A stretch of DNA of 64,000 bases from Heterohyrax brucei. Its lineage: Eukaryota > Chordata > Mammalia > Hyracoidea > Procaviidae. The DNA lies in the NCBI GenBank assembly GCA_028571685.1, contig CM053140.1, positions 57,480,201 to 57,544,200 on the forward strand. The letters are read 5' to 3'. Position numbers and translations under genes: made by a program. Under the pieces are notes generated by a model. That model was not told where the DNA came from and searched no databases. It saw only the letters and a list, made by a program, of their open reading frames with translations. Below, in pieces: positions 23,051-35,804 of this stretch (position 1 is its first letter; the number at the start of each line of letters is the position of its first letter).

Positions 23051-25019
23051 TGCCTTATCTTTATCTTTTCTTGAGGTTACACTTTCCAAAGCCATATCAG
23101 AATTCTGGTGTATCAGTGGGATCTGGAGACAGATTTGGTCTGCCAATGAGCTGGAGACCTTGGACAGGGAACTTCTGCTCTCCTGAGACAGGGCTGTTTG
23201 CTTATAAAACAGCAACACAGATCTCTGTCTCACAGGGTTGCCTCTGAGCACCCAATGGGGTCAAGCACCAGAGATACAATAGGTGTTCAGTGAACTTTCA
23301 CTTCCCCTGCTTTCCCTGGAGGAAGGCAGGGAGGAGGTAGAGGCCCAGGGGCAGGGCTGGGCAAGACTGAGAGGAGAAGTTCCCAGGGTGAAGTGGGGAG
23401 GGCCCAACTGCCCCACTGCCTAGGGGATTTCACCAAAAAGGAACTGGGACTTGAGGCAGCCACAGGAAACCACTGGCCTGTAAGAGTTCCGGCTTCTCCT
23501 CAAGACCCCAGGGCTAGCCAGGAGGTGACACAGTCTAAAGTCTGCGGGGCATCTCAGCCCCTGTACCCCGCTGCACTTACTAAGACCTGAGTCCTCTGAT
23601 CAGAGATCCTTCCTGCCTTACCCTCATACCTCCCACTGAACCCCAACGCCCTTACTGAACCCTGTCCCCCTCACTGAGATCCACCTCTCACTAAGCCTCC
23701 ATCTCCATCACTGACCAACACCCTTTCCAGAAGGCTCATGGCTTCTCACCCTTGAATGCCTGGGGCTGTAAGTCGAAATACCCAAGTCTGACTCTACCGC
23801 CGGGTGGGAGCAGGTGTGTGCTGCAGGGGACTGCAGTAGATGAGGTAGCCTATCTGCTTTGTCCGCTTTAGCCTCCACTTGGTCCTGAAGGCACTGGCTG
23901 AGGCTTCTCCACATTTTGTGGGTAAAAGTGGTTCCCCATCTGTTGGTGAACACCCACCAGCTTCTAAAACCTGGGCCTTCAGCCCCACATGGGTTGGGAT
24001 GTAGGGCTCTCAGGACATGTGCATCCCATAAATGTCCAGAGGGAGCTGAGAACTGGAGTCTAGATTCCCCGGTGAGGCCAGACAGGAAGCCCCCCACTAA
24101 TCCTGAAGAGTTATCTTGCCCTCTGCCACCTGTTCTGTGCACAAACGGCCCTGGCTCCCTCTTCCCCTGCTCTGTCCCCCCACCTCAGCCTCCTGGGTCT
24201 GGCCACTTCCTTTGCCACATCAGTCTCAGGTGGCTGCACAGAACACCCAGACACCCACACATATGCTTATATGCTCATACCCACTCCCTCAGGGCCCAAA
24301 TCATACAAACACTCTCACACTCTCATTCACAGCTTCACACCTAAGGGGGAGCAGGAGTGAACCCTAAAGTCCATCATCCCCAGATGCTCCTCCACCTGCT
24401 CCCCCACCGCCTAGTTCTTCTTCCCAGAGAGCTAGGTGGGACTTGGGAGGAAGGAGGTGAGGACTCAGACTTTAGCCCTGCCTTCTTTCCTTGTCATATC
24501 AGAGACAAGATGCCCTGGACTCTAGGTCCCTACTGCTGGTCATATCAGTCATTGTCTCTCAAACCTCTGTCTCCCCATCTGTGAAATGGGAACATAGCCC
24601 TGCTCTCTCACTGAAAAGCACCATAGAGAAACGCCAGCGGCCTCAGGAGACTGTATGTCTGAGGGAGTGGTCAACTGGATGTGGCACCATGGGGGTGGAG
24701 GATGACTTTCAAACCTGCTGACTTTCCCAGTGCGGGTCCTCCATAGATCCGCTGACACTGATGAATTTATTAGACATCACCTATGTGCTGGTTCCTGGAA
24801 GCCCTGTCAGTAGGACTCCTTCAGGCGAAGGAGAGGCTCGATAGGTGGGAGAATCCGTTTAAAGCACAAACTGTTTTCTGTACCTGATTTTCACGACTAC
24901 CGGCGGGTGAGGGGGATTGTTAGGGGAAAGATAATTTCTCCCTGTTGTTGAAATGAAGAAAGCAAGGGCCGGAGAAACCCCCATAACTTGCTTAAAGTCA
25001 CGTGGTTAATTGTTCAGTT

Positions 25020-26200
25020 TGGCTAAGAACCTAGCTCTTTTGAGAATGCAGATCCTCCCCGCCCCAGAATCTCTGAACACTGAGCGTCATCATCTCGCCC
25101 ACCTGTCGGGAAGCTAGCCCCCCGCTGAGGACCCAGAAACAGGGAGGGGGACCCGAAAGGCTGCGCCAGCTCGGAGCTCCAAGCTCGCCAAGGGCTGGAC
25201 TCCGCCTGACTGCCCGGGGTTGCCATGGAGACAGCCCCTCCAGGCAATCGCGGTCAAAGGCAGGATTTCCGTCGGGGCGGCCAGCAATTCCTGGATTCCG
25301 AGGGGAAAGCTCCGAGGCTGCCACCGCGGGCGGGAGTGCGGGGCGAGGGGGCGGGGGGACACGCAGAGAGGCCCGTCCCTGCTGACAGCGTAACTTCTCC
25401 AGGAAGCCGGGACTCGCGCCTCCGGCAGTGCCCTCGCAGTGCGGAACACGCCCACCTAGCTGCCTCCTGTTCTCCCCTGGCTGTAGGCTTCACCCAGGCT
25501 TCTGTCGATTCGCAGTAGGGGGACCTCCCGAACCCCGGCAGTGATGCTTCTCGAGACCCTTCCTCAGATGCCCTCCTTTATTTCCCCAGTCTGGGCACCT
25601 AGTTCCTCTCCCCAGATTCCGCAAATTCTCACTCTCAGGGTACCCTCAGTTTCTTCCCCTAACCCTTTTGGCGGTTCCCTTGGTCCCTCTCCCCGACTCT
25701 GCCCACTTCCTAAGTTCTATCAGTTTTGTTCTACAGGTTCCCTCCGTCTTTCTTTTCCCGGGATGCCCCTCCACCTCTTGCCCCACAGTTATTTCATCCG
25801 TCTCATTCTCTAAAGTCTCCTCTTTGCGAAATGGGAGCTCTTTGGCCCCCAACTTCATCAGTACTCCTCCGAAGTCCCCCCAGTTCCCTGTCCCCAAGTC
25901 CCTATCCCCAGCCCCTGTCCCAGGGCCACACACACCGCTCATTCCAGCACCCCTCTGAAGCCCCGCCTACCTGGCCCAGGGGCGGATTTTCCGACGACCC
26001 CCGGGAAAGCCAGCCGGGGCTCCTAGTCGTGGCAGGCGCCGGACGTGGGGAAGAACTAGGGTGCCGCGGTGTCTGACCGCCGTCCCCTCTGGGGAGGAGG
26101 AAGAAGCCGCCTGGGACTTCTCGGATTGCTGAGGCTGCTGCGGGGCGGCTGTGGAGGCTAAAACTCACAGTCACGCCCCTGACCCAACAGACTGCCCGCA
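25020..26200 (-). promoter_or_regulatory. FGR: CpG-rich block, candidate FGR promoter and non-coding first exon
   Basis: CpG dinucleotides are frequent between about 25.07 and 26.2 kb, in contrast to the flanks. On the minus strand there are plausible splice donors: CCAG then GTAGGC after 25971, and ACAG then GTGGGC near 25100. Such an exon could splice to the acceptor just before 15968. The roughly 20-kb gene length this implies is close to the human gene. No TATA box or start site can be fixed from sequence alone. Confidence 0.45.
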
Positions 26201-26939
26201 GGAGGGAGGGGCCCACAAATCCCAGACCCGCCTGTTCCTGCTGCCAGCTTCCCCTCGGTTTACTAGGGTCTACTCCCCCAGCCTTTTCCGGTACCCCAGC
26301 TCCCCAACGCCCTGCACAGCCTTCGCAAGGCCTCCTCTAAGGAGCAGGTTCCTCACCCCCAGAAGCACCTGCTTCCCTAGAATCATCGGATTTGAGGTAA
26401 GGAAGGGCTTTTATCTGTCACAGAAGATTATTTCCCACTCTGCCCCTTTTACAGGGGGGAAAACTGAGGCCCAGATGACCTTAGCCAAGCTTTTACAGCC
26501 AGCTCAGGCTGCTGTCATTAAAGCCACTTCAGATCCCACGGTGGTGTTTTATCTTCCTCAGGGGGTGCGCACAGGGGCAGGGATGTAGGAGGATGGGAGC
26601 AACCGGAGACCCTTCCCTTCAGAAGCTGCTCTTCAGAGGCATCTGTCCTCAGATCACACTGGAGAGAGAGGGCGTGTCAGCCCCTCTACCCCAAGTCTTT
26701 TTCTTTTTTTTAAAAAAAGAAAGATTACCTGTCGCGGTTTCTTCTTTTCCAATGAGTAGGGGTCTCTGGGCCCTCTTCACCCTGGGGTTCAGTCTCCCCT
26801 CCTACCACTGTTGCTTCTTCAGGCTTAAACTAAAGACCAGGAAAATCACTCCCTTCTGGAGAGGAAGAGGTGCAGAGGGGAGGACTGCTTGATGATGTGT
26901 GTGTTGATGTGTGGTGGGGAGGCAGGAGGGTGGAGAGTT

Positions 26940-26940
<1 letters not shown>

Positions 26941-26970
<30 letters not shown>
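26941..26970 (+). repeat. (GT)n microsatellite
   Basis: A short GT run of about 13 units lies immediately beside the MaLR LTR starting at 26983. Confidence 0.85.
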
Positions 26971-26982
26971 ATTGCAGGCAAT

Positions 26983-27487
26983 TGTCTTAGTCATCTAGTG
27001 CTGCTATAACAGAAACACCAAAAGTGGATGTTTTTATCAAAGAGAATTGATTCTCTCACAGTCTAGGAGACTGGAAGTCTGAACTCAGGGTGCCAGCTCC
27101 AGCTCTGAAGAAGTAGGTCTTTGTCATCAGTGTTCCAATGGTCTAGAAGCTTTTAAGCACAGGGACCCCAGGTCTGGGTCCAAAGTATGAGTCCTCCTGG
27201 CTCTTCTTGCTCAGTGATATAATGAGGTCTTCTGATCTTACCACTCAGCTTCTCTTCTATATCTCAAAAGAGATTGTGTCAAAACACAACCTAATCTTAT
27301 ATTGAATCCTGACTCATTAGCATAACTGCCACTAATCCCACCTCATCAACATCACAGCAGTTGGATTTATAACAGATGAAAATCACATCAAGTTGACAAA
27401 ATGGTGAACAGTCACACAATACTGGGAATCATGGACTAGCCAAGGTGACACCCATGTTTTGGAGAGACACAACTGAACCAATAAAGC
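26983..27487 (-). mobile_element. MaLR-type solitary LTR
   Basis: Minus-strand LTR: the plus strand begins TGTCTTAGTCATCTAGTGC, the complement of the LTR 3' end. It runs through CTGGAAGTCTGAACTCAGGG to a worn 5' end near ACACAACTGAACC. Confidence 0.7.
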
Positions 27488-28299
27488 AGTGAAAACAATG
27501 ACTGCATTTTTGAAACCAACAATTGGGATGTGTTATGCAGACCCCAGGTATTTCTGTGTATGAGCAGGGGTGTGTGCAATGTGTGGCAGGGAGGGGGTTT
27601 CACATGTGTACCAGCGTGTCTGTGGGGTGATAAAGGGCAGTGAGAGGCAGGTAAGAATGCTATCCCTTAGGAGAAAGGAGGAGGAGGAGGAGGAAGACAC
27701 AGGGGCTTCTGGAGGGTGGTCCTGCCCTGGCTGGGCAGCCTCATTTCTACCACCAAGCACAGTCACTGGTCCACGTGTTCATTAAACAAACATTTGTCAT
27801 TACCTGTTGGGTGCCACTTTTGGAAATACACAGATGAAAGAAACTGGCCCCTGATTCTGGGGAATCTGCAGTGATTCTGCTCTGCAGTGTCACTGTTCTC
27901 ACAAGTTCTTAAAGAAGAACTATTTAGTGCTGGGCACAGACCAGACGCTTCTAATGGCTTGCTCAACAGGCCTTTATTACGGAAGAAGCGGGACAGGGAT
28001 GACTAGAACAGCGTACGTCGTCATCGGCCTAGGTTCCCATCCGCAGAGTTAGATTGTGTTCAGGCGTGCAGCTGTTCACGTCTTGAGAGGAGAATGCAGA
28101 AGTTCCTCTCTCCCGGGATGAAATCCTCGTCAGACAGCCACGTCTGTGTGCCACATAACAGGTACAGGCAACACGTAGGGGAAGAGGCAATAAAAGTGTA
28201 TGTGTGTGCATGCAGTGGGGAGTAATAAAAGGTGAAAAGTGGCAATAAAGGTGAAGGTCTGTCCCCTGCAGGCAATGGACATCATTTATTACCCTATTG

Positions 28300-28442
28300 A
28301 GCCCTGGGGTTAAGAGCTTGGCTGCTAACCAAAAGGCTGGCAGTTGGAATGCACCAGCCACTCCTTGGAAACCTCATGAGGCAGTTCTACTGTGTCCTAT
28401 AGGGTCTGTATGAGTTAGAATTGACCAGATGACAATGGGTTC
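28300..28442 (+). mobile_element. AfroSINE
   Basis: Plus-strand copy lacking part of the 5' end, with GGCTGCTAACCAAAAGG, CCACTCCTTGGAAACC and GACCAGATGACAATGGG. Confidence 0.85.
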
Positions 28443-29370
28443 AGGCTGTTCTAGATTTACTGGTGACAGAGAACATCCATTTCTCCATTACCCTGCTAAG
28501 AGAGAGCTCTGGGTTTCTTTAGAGGGCAGTCATTTCCCCTGCAAGTACATACTTTATGTCCATTAATAGCTGTTACATCCATTAACAGCTAGAGAGACAG
28601 TGAAAGAAGACACAGCATACCTGTGCACCCAGACAAACTCAGCCTGTCATCCTTCAAGGCCTAGCTCACAGGCACTTCCTCAGGAGGCCCTGATTGCTGC
28701 TCCCACCCCCAGCAGAGCTCCCAGAGCCTCCTGCCTGGTGTACTACTAATTCCTGGGGTGTGGGAGTGGAGGGATGTGTTTTCCTCAAGGGCCAGGACTG
28801 GGTCTGGTTCTGCACAGGGCATGGTGCAGACTGGCAGGCTCTCTGGGCTTAGGAAAGCACCAATCATTCAAGGAACAAAGGAATTAGCAGGTGAACAAAC
28901 GGAAGCCCAATGAAAGGATAAACAATTGAAGATACGAATTAAAGAATGAACAAGTTTAAGAATTTGTGAATAAATGAATGGAAGGAAAAAACTGCTTCTG
29001 TTTTTGAAAGTATAAGGTCACATTAGTCTACTGCTTAAACCCTCCAATGGTTTACTTCCTATTTGCTTGGAGTAATAAAAGTAAATCATTAGAAAAATAA
29101 ATAAATAACATAATGTGAACTGTTGCCACCGGCTGCGAGGCCCTGTGTGTCTGGCTCCTTCCTGCCTCTCCAGTCCCATCTGGGGCCCTCTTCCTCTGTA
29201 GTCACTTTGGAATCCTTTTCTGTTCCTAGAGCACATTGAGTTCTTGCCTTAGGGCCTTCTGGCCTGCTGTTCCCTCTCCTCTCTGGCTCTTCACAGTACT
29301 GGCTCCGTTCCATCCTGCACCCAGAGTGCCACCTCTTCGAAGAAGCCTTTCCTGGCCACCCCAGCCAAGG

Positions 29371-29763
29371 AACCTGTTACCTGATGCTGCTGTAACAGAA
29401 ATACAAGTAGGTGGTGTTAAGGAACAGGAATTTGTTTTCTCACAGTTTAGAAGACTAGAAGTCTGAATTTAGGGCACCAGCTCTGGGGACAGGCTCGTTC
29501 TCTGTGGACTCCAGGGGAAGGGTCTTCTCTCTTCTGTTCTTGGCGATCCTCACATACTTATCTGTTCTCCCTTGTTTGTGCTCGCTTTTCCCCCGTATCT
29601 ATGCTGCTCCTCCTTTGTCTATATCTCAAAAGCAGTTAGGCTTAAGACACACCCTATACACTATTATGGTCTCATTAACATAGCAAAGAAACCCGCTTCC
29701 CACAGGGGCCTAATCCATATCCAGCACAAATTTTGGGGAGGGGGGACAATTAAAATCATAAGA
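29371..29763 (-). mobile_element. MaLR-type solitary LTR, partial
   Basis: Minus-strand LTR with CTGTAACAGAAATAC near its 3' end and TTTTGGGGAGGGGGGACAAT near its 5' end. It is shorter than the other copies here. Confidence 0.65.
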
Positions 29764-29944
29764 TATCCCTGGTTTCCCCTGGTCTTGGTCTCAGCACGCA
29801 GTCTGGAATTACATATTTCTCAGTTTATTGTTTACTATCTGATGTCCCTGTGGCTAAGTTACCTCATCTAGTTTCTGGTCCTCCCTGGCTGGGTCAGGGC
29901 TGACAGGGACACAACATTCTATGCCTCTCACTCATCCATTCTGA

Positions 29945-30175
29945 ATAACCTTGTGGTTAGAGGCACTGGCTCTGGACCCAAATGACCTGGTTTGTAGGCC
30001 TCTTCCTGGCTTTATGGCCTTGGGCAAGTGATTTCATCTTCCTGTGCCTCAGTTTCCTCACTTGTAAAATGGAGATAATAGCAGCACCTACCTCATAGGA
30101 GTCTTGGGAGAAACTAAATGAGCTGTTAGGCCAGTGCCTGGCACATAATAAGTGGCATATAAGTGTTTACTACCA
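29945..30175 (+). repeat. MIR SINE
   Basis: Well-preserved MIR: GGCACTGGCTCTGGACCC, TTGGGCAAGTGATTTCATC, CTCAGTTTCCTCACTTGTAA, and the tail CAGTGCCTGGCACATAATAA. Confidence 0.85.
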
Positions 30176-31438
30176 TTTAAGCATGAATTGAAGCAATGAA
30201 ACCTTAAGCCTTCACTGTCACCTATCTCTGGCCCAAGCCTTGTGCTGGGTGCTGGAGGTTCAGATGTGAATCAGGTCCAGCTCTTGCCATCAGGAGTTTG
30301 CTATGTGGCTCAGGAGGCAGATGGGAGCAGTGGCATGTCTGAGGGAGAGCAAAGAGGCCACAGAAAGGGCCTCTCAGGCTCCCTGCTCTCTGGCCAATCT
30401 TCCATCCTCCAGCCTCCAAGCTCACATTCCCCTTGAAAACAATTCTGAACACTGATACTAGAACCAAAACTCAAAGCGAGCCAGCCCATTAGAATCTTCC
30501 CCTCCTGTCCATTTCCCCATTTAGCTACCACTCTTGTGTTGTCACTTCTGTCTTTCTGTCTTTAGCCAGCATAGATTCTGTTGTCAGCCCGTTCAGTCTT
30601 CCTTTGCAAAAACCCTGATCTCTCTCGTCTCTTCCTCCTTCCGGAAAGCCCCAGGCCTGCAGGAATCCACCCACCCACCTTCTCTGAGTGTGGAAGAGAA
30701 TATCACCTGCCACACAGCTTCCAACTCCCAGCCTCAGAAGGACAGTAAGCAGACCGAGCAATCCTTTAGTGTGTTTCTGGGTGAGCTGGCCCTCCATCTC
30801 TCCCTGATGACCAGTTCACATCCTTTCTTCTGTCCTCCAACTTCCCACCCCTACTCTCCCCTTCGTCACTTACACTCAGAGTCCTCTCCCCTCTCTGACA
30901 GTTTGACACCTTCTGTAACTCCCTTTTCTGCACAATCCATCTCTCTTCCACGGATGATCTGATCCTCTTAGCATACAAACATGTTCTAGAAGCCCTCGTT
31001 AAAAAACAAAACATAAAAACCTTCCCTTAACGTTTGTCTTGCCCCCCTTTTTTTAAGGAGGAAGTGTAGTTCTTGCCCAATTGGTAAGCGAAAACTCTTC
31101 TTTATAGAAACATGCCAGCTGGTAAACATAGAAGGAATCTGACGATTAGAGAAGCTTCATTTTGCAACCTTAATGAAACAATTGATTTAGACAGGAGTCA
31201 TCAAGGATGCTGAAACTGGGTGAAAGGTTTTAAAGAATAGGATGTTCAGACAACGTTCAGTGTTCATAGATGACTTGGTATTTGCAAAGGAAAACGTACC
31301 TTTTCAATGGAGAAATCCCGTAACCAGTGCTAAGCTGACAGTCTGTGCCTCCCTATGGGATGATTATGAAATACACGCTGTCACTAGGGAGAATTCTTGC
31401 CACCCACATTTAACCTCAGTCTAGTCAAGTCTCTAGAC

Positions 31439-31768
31439 CAAGGGTTGGCCAACTAAGAGACCAATCTGGCCTGCCTCCTGTTTTAGCTCAGCCCGTGAGC
31501 TAAGAATGGTTTTTGACATATTTAAATAGTTAAAAAGATCAAAAGAAGAAGACTATTTTGTGACATGTGAAAATTATGTTAAATTCAGTTCTCAATGTCC
31601 ATAAATAAAGTTGCGTTGGAACACAGCCATCCTCTGTTTTCGTATTGTACATGGCTGCTTTCCTGCTGCCGTGGCAGAGTTGAGTAGTTGCAACGGAGTC
31701 TGCACGGCCTACAAAGCTAAGACATATTTACTAGCTGGTCCTTTACAGAAAAAGCTTGCCAGCTCCTG
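31439..31768 (-). mobile_element. hAT-type non-autonomous DNA transposon (MER-like)
   Basis: The ends are imperfect terminal inverted repeats: AAGGGTTGGCCAACT on the left, and on the right the complement of AACAGGAGCTGGCAAGCT. They are flanked by degenerate 8-bp duplications (CTCTAGAC and TTCTAAAC). The body (AATAAAGTTGCGTTGGAACA, CAGAGTTGAGTAGTTGCAAC) matches a widespread ancient mammalian element. Family name and strand are not certain. Confidence 0.65.
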
Positions 31769-32004
31769 TTCTAAACCTGAATTCCTGCTACAAGAGCTAT
31801 AGGAGACAGAATAAGGTAAATGACACCGTGAGGGAGACATCAAACTCAGTCACATGTGGGACGTTCTACAAGACAACTTGCTGACCATTTAAAAAAACAA
31901 TTGTCATAAAAACAAAAGCTAGGTGAGGATGGCTGTACTTCATTAGAAGAGACTTAAAAGAGACATTACTACCAAATGCCAGGTATAAACTTTGGTTACA
32001 TATT

Positions 32005-32400
32005 CTCCTATGGTTCTGACTCATAGCTACCCTCTGTACAACAGAATGAAACACTGCCTGGTCCTGTGCCATCCTCATGACCGTTGTTGTCCTTGAGCCC
32101 ATTGTTGCAGCCACTGTGTCAATCCGTTTTGTTGAGGGGCTTCCTCTTTTTTGCTGACCCTTTATCAAGCATGTTGTTCGTCTCCAAGGCTGGTCCTTCC
32201 TAGTTGCGTGTTCAAAGTTTGTAAGACATAGTCTTGCCATCCTTTCCAAGGAGCACTCTGGTTACACTTCTTCCAGGACAGATCTGCTTATTCTTTTGGC
32301 TGTCCATGGTACATTCTATATTCCTTGCTGACATGGTAAGTCAAAGACATCATTTCTTTGGTTTTCTTTACTCAACAGCTATTATTATGTGCGTATTAAG
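32005..32400 (-). mobile_element. RTE-clade LINE, 3' fragment
   Basis: Complement of the RTE 3' region shared with the larger copy at 41.9-45.0 kb: CCATTGTTGCAGCCACTGTG, GTTGAGGGGCTTCC and TCCAGGACAGATCTGC. It is 5'-truncated and non-coding. Confidence 0.8.
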
Positions 32401-32600
32401 CCAGTTTTCATCAAGTCAGTTCTGACTCGTGGTGACCTCATGTGTGTCAGAGTAGAACTGTGCTCCATAGTGTTTCAATGGCTGATTTTTTGGAAGCAGA
32501 TCTCCAGGCCTTTCTTCCAAGGTGCCTCTGGGTGGGCTTGAACCTACAACCCTTTGGTTAGCACCTGAGCATGTTAACTGTTTGTGCCACCCAGGAATTT
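32401..32600 (-). mobile_element. AfroSINE variant
   Basis: Minus-strand copy of a variant with GGTGACCTCATGTGTGTCAG, GGAAGCAGATCTCCAGGCC and a CCTTTGGTTAGCACC block. It follows directly on the RTE fragment. Confidence 0.75.
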
Positions 32601-33182
32601 CATGTATATATGAGTTGAAGTGTGTATGAGCTCCGCTAGGGCAGAGTGCTGTCCATTCCCAGTTTACCCAGCATCTTGCAAGCACCTGGCACCTAATAGG
32701 TGCTTGAAACTGCTGACTGCAAGCAGGATTGAAGGAAGGACTCTACCTGGGAAGAGGAATTGTTTTCCAGAGGAAGGAGCACCTGAGTGCATTCAGAAGG
32801 ATGAATAGGATGTTGCCTGCAGGTGAAACCTCTGATGGAGACCCCAGTCCTCCATGAGTGCCTCTAAGTGCCAAGGATGATACTCATTCTGGGGAACCCA
32901 GGCTGAACTGTGACCCATGGGTGGAGACTAGGGCGGGTAGAATTTCAGCCAGGAGTATGGCAAACTGTAAGTGTCAGAAGGGCACACACAGCAGTTGGCC
33001 TCAGGAGTTGCCAGTGTGAGTGGGCACAGGGGATGTCCTGTGCGGAGAGAGGACAGGCCTCTGTGGTGGTTCTATCATAATTCTCAACACAAAGCCTTTG
33101 TCCAAAGGCCTCCCCTCCTGGCAGTCCCTTACCAGTTTTTTTGCCCAGGCTTAGTCTAATAGGCCCATATTACACATTGCCC

Positions 33183-33358
33183 TGGAATGGATTCCTAGTA
33201 GAGATCCTTTAGAACAGCAGAACTGCCCCGTAGGGTTTTCAAGGCTGTAATCTTTACTGAACCGGACTGTTGCAGCTCTCCCTTAGTGACCTACTGGTGG
33301 ATTCAAACCACCAACGTTTTGGGTTACCAGTCAAGCACTTTAACCACTGCACCACCAG
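33183..33358 (-). mobile_element. AfroSINE (long form)
   Basis: Minus-strand copy with AGAACTGCCCCGTAGGG, GGCTGTAATCTTTACTG and CACTTTAACCACTGCACC. Confidence 0.85.
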
Positions 33359-33410
33359 TCCTCTTTAGTCTCATAGGTAGGTAATATTTTCTTCCTTTTA
33401 TGAATCCTGA

Positions 33411-33612
33411 AGGAGACCTGGTGGCACAGTAGTTAAAGCACTCAGTTACAGACTAAAGGATCAGTTGTTTGAACCCACTAGCTGCTGTATGGGAGAAAGA
33501 GGTGGCAGTCTGTTTCCATAAAGATTTACAGCCTTGGAAACCCTATTGAGCAGCTCTCCCCTGTCCTAGAGCGTCACTGTGAATTGGAATCGACTTGATG
33601 GCAGTGGGTTTG
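33411..33612 (+). mobile_element. AfroSINE (long form)
   Basis: Plus-strand copy with GGAGACCTGGTGGCACAG, CATAAAGATTTACAGCCTTG and CGACTTGATGGCAGTGGG. A second partial 3' end (about 33625-33680) repeats the tail, suggesting a tandem or overlapping insertion. Confidence 0.85.
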
Positions 33613-33699
33613 CAGTCGAACCTTGAAGGAGACTATGAGTTGGAATCTATTCGATGGCAACTGGTTTTTGTTTTGGTTCTGAACCTTGAGAATGTCTTG

Positions 33700-34135
33700 T
33701 CTGTACCATCAGGGAGCCTGTGGCACACTCTGTCTCTTATGGGTAGGCAAGTTTTCACCCCGCCACCCTTTGTCAGTCGTTGTACTGTGGTGGCTGATAC
33801 ATGTTACTGTGGTGTTGGAAGCTATGCCACCAATGTGTCACATAACTGCAGGGTTGCTCGTGGTGGACAAGTTTCAGTGGAGCTTCCAGGCTAGGAAAAA
33901 AGGCCTGGCCCAAAATTAGCCAATGAAAACCCTATAGATCACAGCAGACTATAGTGCTGGAAGATGAGCCCTCTAGACCGAAAGGCACTCAACACACATG
34001 GGGGCTGCAGCAATGATCTGGAGCGCAGCAGCGATTGTGAAGCTGGCCTAGGACTGAAGAGCGTTTCATTCTGTTGTACATGGGATTGCCATGCGTTGGG
34101 GCTGACACAATGGCAACTACCACCACCAACGACGA
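33700..34135 (+). mobile_element. Internally deleted, non-autonomous RTE-derived element
   Basis: Positions about 33770-34020 are colinear with the 5' end of the RTE LINE at 44.77-45.0 kb (shared TATAGTGCTGGAAGATGAGC, GTTTCAGTGGAGCTTCCAG). Positions about 34055-34125 match the RTE 3' terminus (TTCATTCTGTTGTACATGGG, then TTGGGGCTGAC). It ends in an ACC-rich tail. The coding centre is absent. Confidence 0.6.
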
Positions 34136-34484
34136 AGTCTTCTTCTGGGTAACAGGTGAGCCCTGACAGGCTGTGTGACCTTGAACAAATGTCTGCCCGT
34201 CTCTCAGCCTCTGTCTCTCTCCCTGTGTAAGAACCATGTGGGACAGGATGCCTCCCGAGGCCTGTCTACTTCCAGACCTCTTGCTTGGAATGTGAGTGTC
34301 TAGTTCTGTCTAGGATTGGGCACTCCTGGAGGATAAGGATGGTAGTGGCTGTGGCCTGCTGCCAGGACCCCCAGGGACAGACCTGGCTCACCTCCCCATG
34401 GGAAGGGGTGGGAGGCCACGGTGAGGCTCTCACCTCCTTCTAGGTTCCCTGCTCCTTGCCACAGACAGAGGTTCCAATTCAGGT

Positions 34485-34650
34485 TCTGTAGGATCCTAGC
34501 TATGTACGTTGTCTTAGGGAAGTGACTTAACAGCTCTGGACTTCAGTTTCCACATCAACAAAGCATGAGTGCTAACACTTGTGTCCCAGGATGAGTAAAG
34601 GAAATTATGGCTTTGAAAGCACCTTGTACATAGTAGGTGCTCAGTGGGCA
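34485..34650 (+). repeat. MIR SINE
   Basis: MIR core with AGGGAAGTGACTTAACAGC and TTCAGTTTCCACATC, and the 3' CACCTTGTACATAGTAGG segment. Confidence 0.7.
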
Positions 34651-35804
34651 GTCAGGAGCCATGAAAGGAGATCCAAAGAGAAGTTTTCAAATTTCCCCTC
34701 CTTCCAAATGTTAGTCTCTTCACCCTCATAAGCTGATTGGGTCAAGAAGAAATAATAATTGCCTTATATTTATGTCTGAAGCAGGCCTGGCACGTAGTAG
34801 GTGCTCAGGACCTAACTGATTGAAAGGAGATGATTGAAAGGTTTACTCTGTAACCACTATCTCATCTGAGCCTTGAAAAAACTGATGAAGGGTGGAATAA
34901 GAATTATTACCTCTGTTTGACAGATGAGGCCAATTGTTGCTGTGCACAGGCCACACAGCAGAACTGGGCTTGGCATCCAGTTCTGGCGGGTTGCAGAACC
35001 CAGTTCAGTCAGTCACCCCGTGGCCAGGGACTCAGCGTGCTCTGCCTACACTTAAACCCATGTACATGTATGAGCCATACACAGAGCAAGACAGATAGCC
35101 TTTTCCCCTAAGCTTGGCCTAGGGGCCCACTTGTGTTCCTCACAGCTCCTTGGCCACTGGCAGCCTGACCTTGGCCTTGCTGCCCTTTAATCAGCAGGCC
35201 CACAGAATCACAGGGCAGCTGCTGAGAGCAGCACAGCGGGAAAGCTGGGCTGGGTGTGGAGGCTGAGCCTGTGAGGCTGCGCTGAGCATCTCAGTTGATG
35301 TGAAAGGTGAAGAGTAGACCATATCCCCTGGGACCAGGCTGCCCCCAACCTTTGGCACTACTGCCCTGTTTCTGTCCAGTGGGATTCATCCCGGAGAAAG
35401 GCTTCCTAGAGGGGGATGACTTATGCTTGCTGGGCACACTATCAGGTAGCTAGCGAGGTCATCTCACAGCTTCCTGCTCACTGGTGCTCACACTGCCCTA
35501 GGCTGACATGAAGGAGCGATCTGCGGCCTGGGAGGACGTGAGAAGGGGCAGAAGTCGAATCAAGCAACACCGCGGTGTGTTCTGGGCAGGCCGCAGAGCC
35601 CATTCTTCCCTCAGGGCTGGATAGAGAGCATTACCAGATATGGGACATCAGGCTGGGGCTGGAGGGATTAGAGGATTTTCTACTGGAGGTAGCGAATGAC
35701 AACGGGAGTGAGACACGGAGTATCAAATTGGGGTGCAGAGTATTGTGTGGGTGCTGCCATATTTAGGGGCATGGGAACACAAAATAAAACTCAAATGCAT
35801 TGCT

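Larger units (their letters stand above)
15969..25019 (-). other. FGR: Probable FGR 5' intron, no coding exon found
   Basis: No open frame here resembles a known protein. The stretch holds the TG-rich tract, CA-rich sequence (about 17130-17360 and 18530-18630), AfroSINEs, GA-rich simple sequence (about 20690-20850), an L1-like repeat at about 18780-19255, an AT-rich unassigned block at 21980-22370 and a MaLR LTR. Myeloid-specific non-coding exons of FGR could lie in it but cannot be located by eye. Confidence 0.4.
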
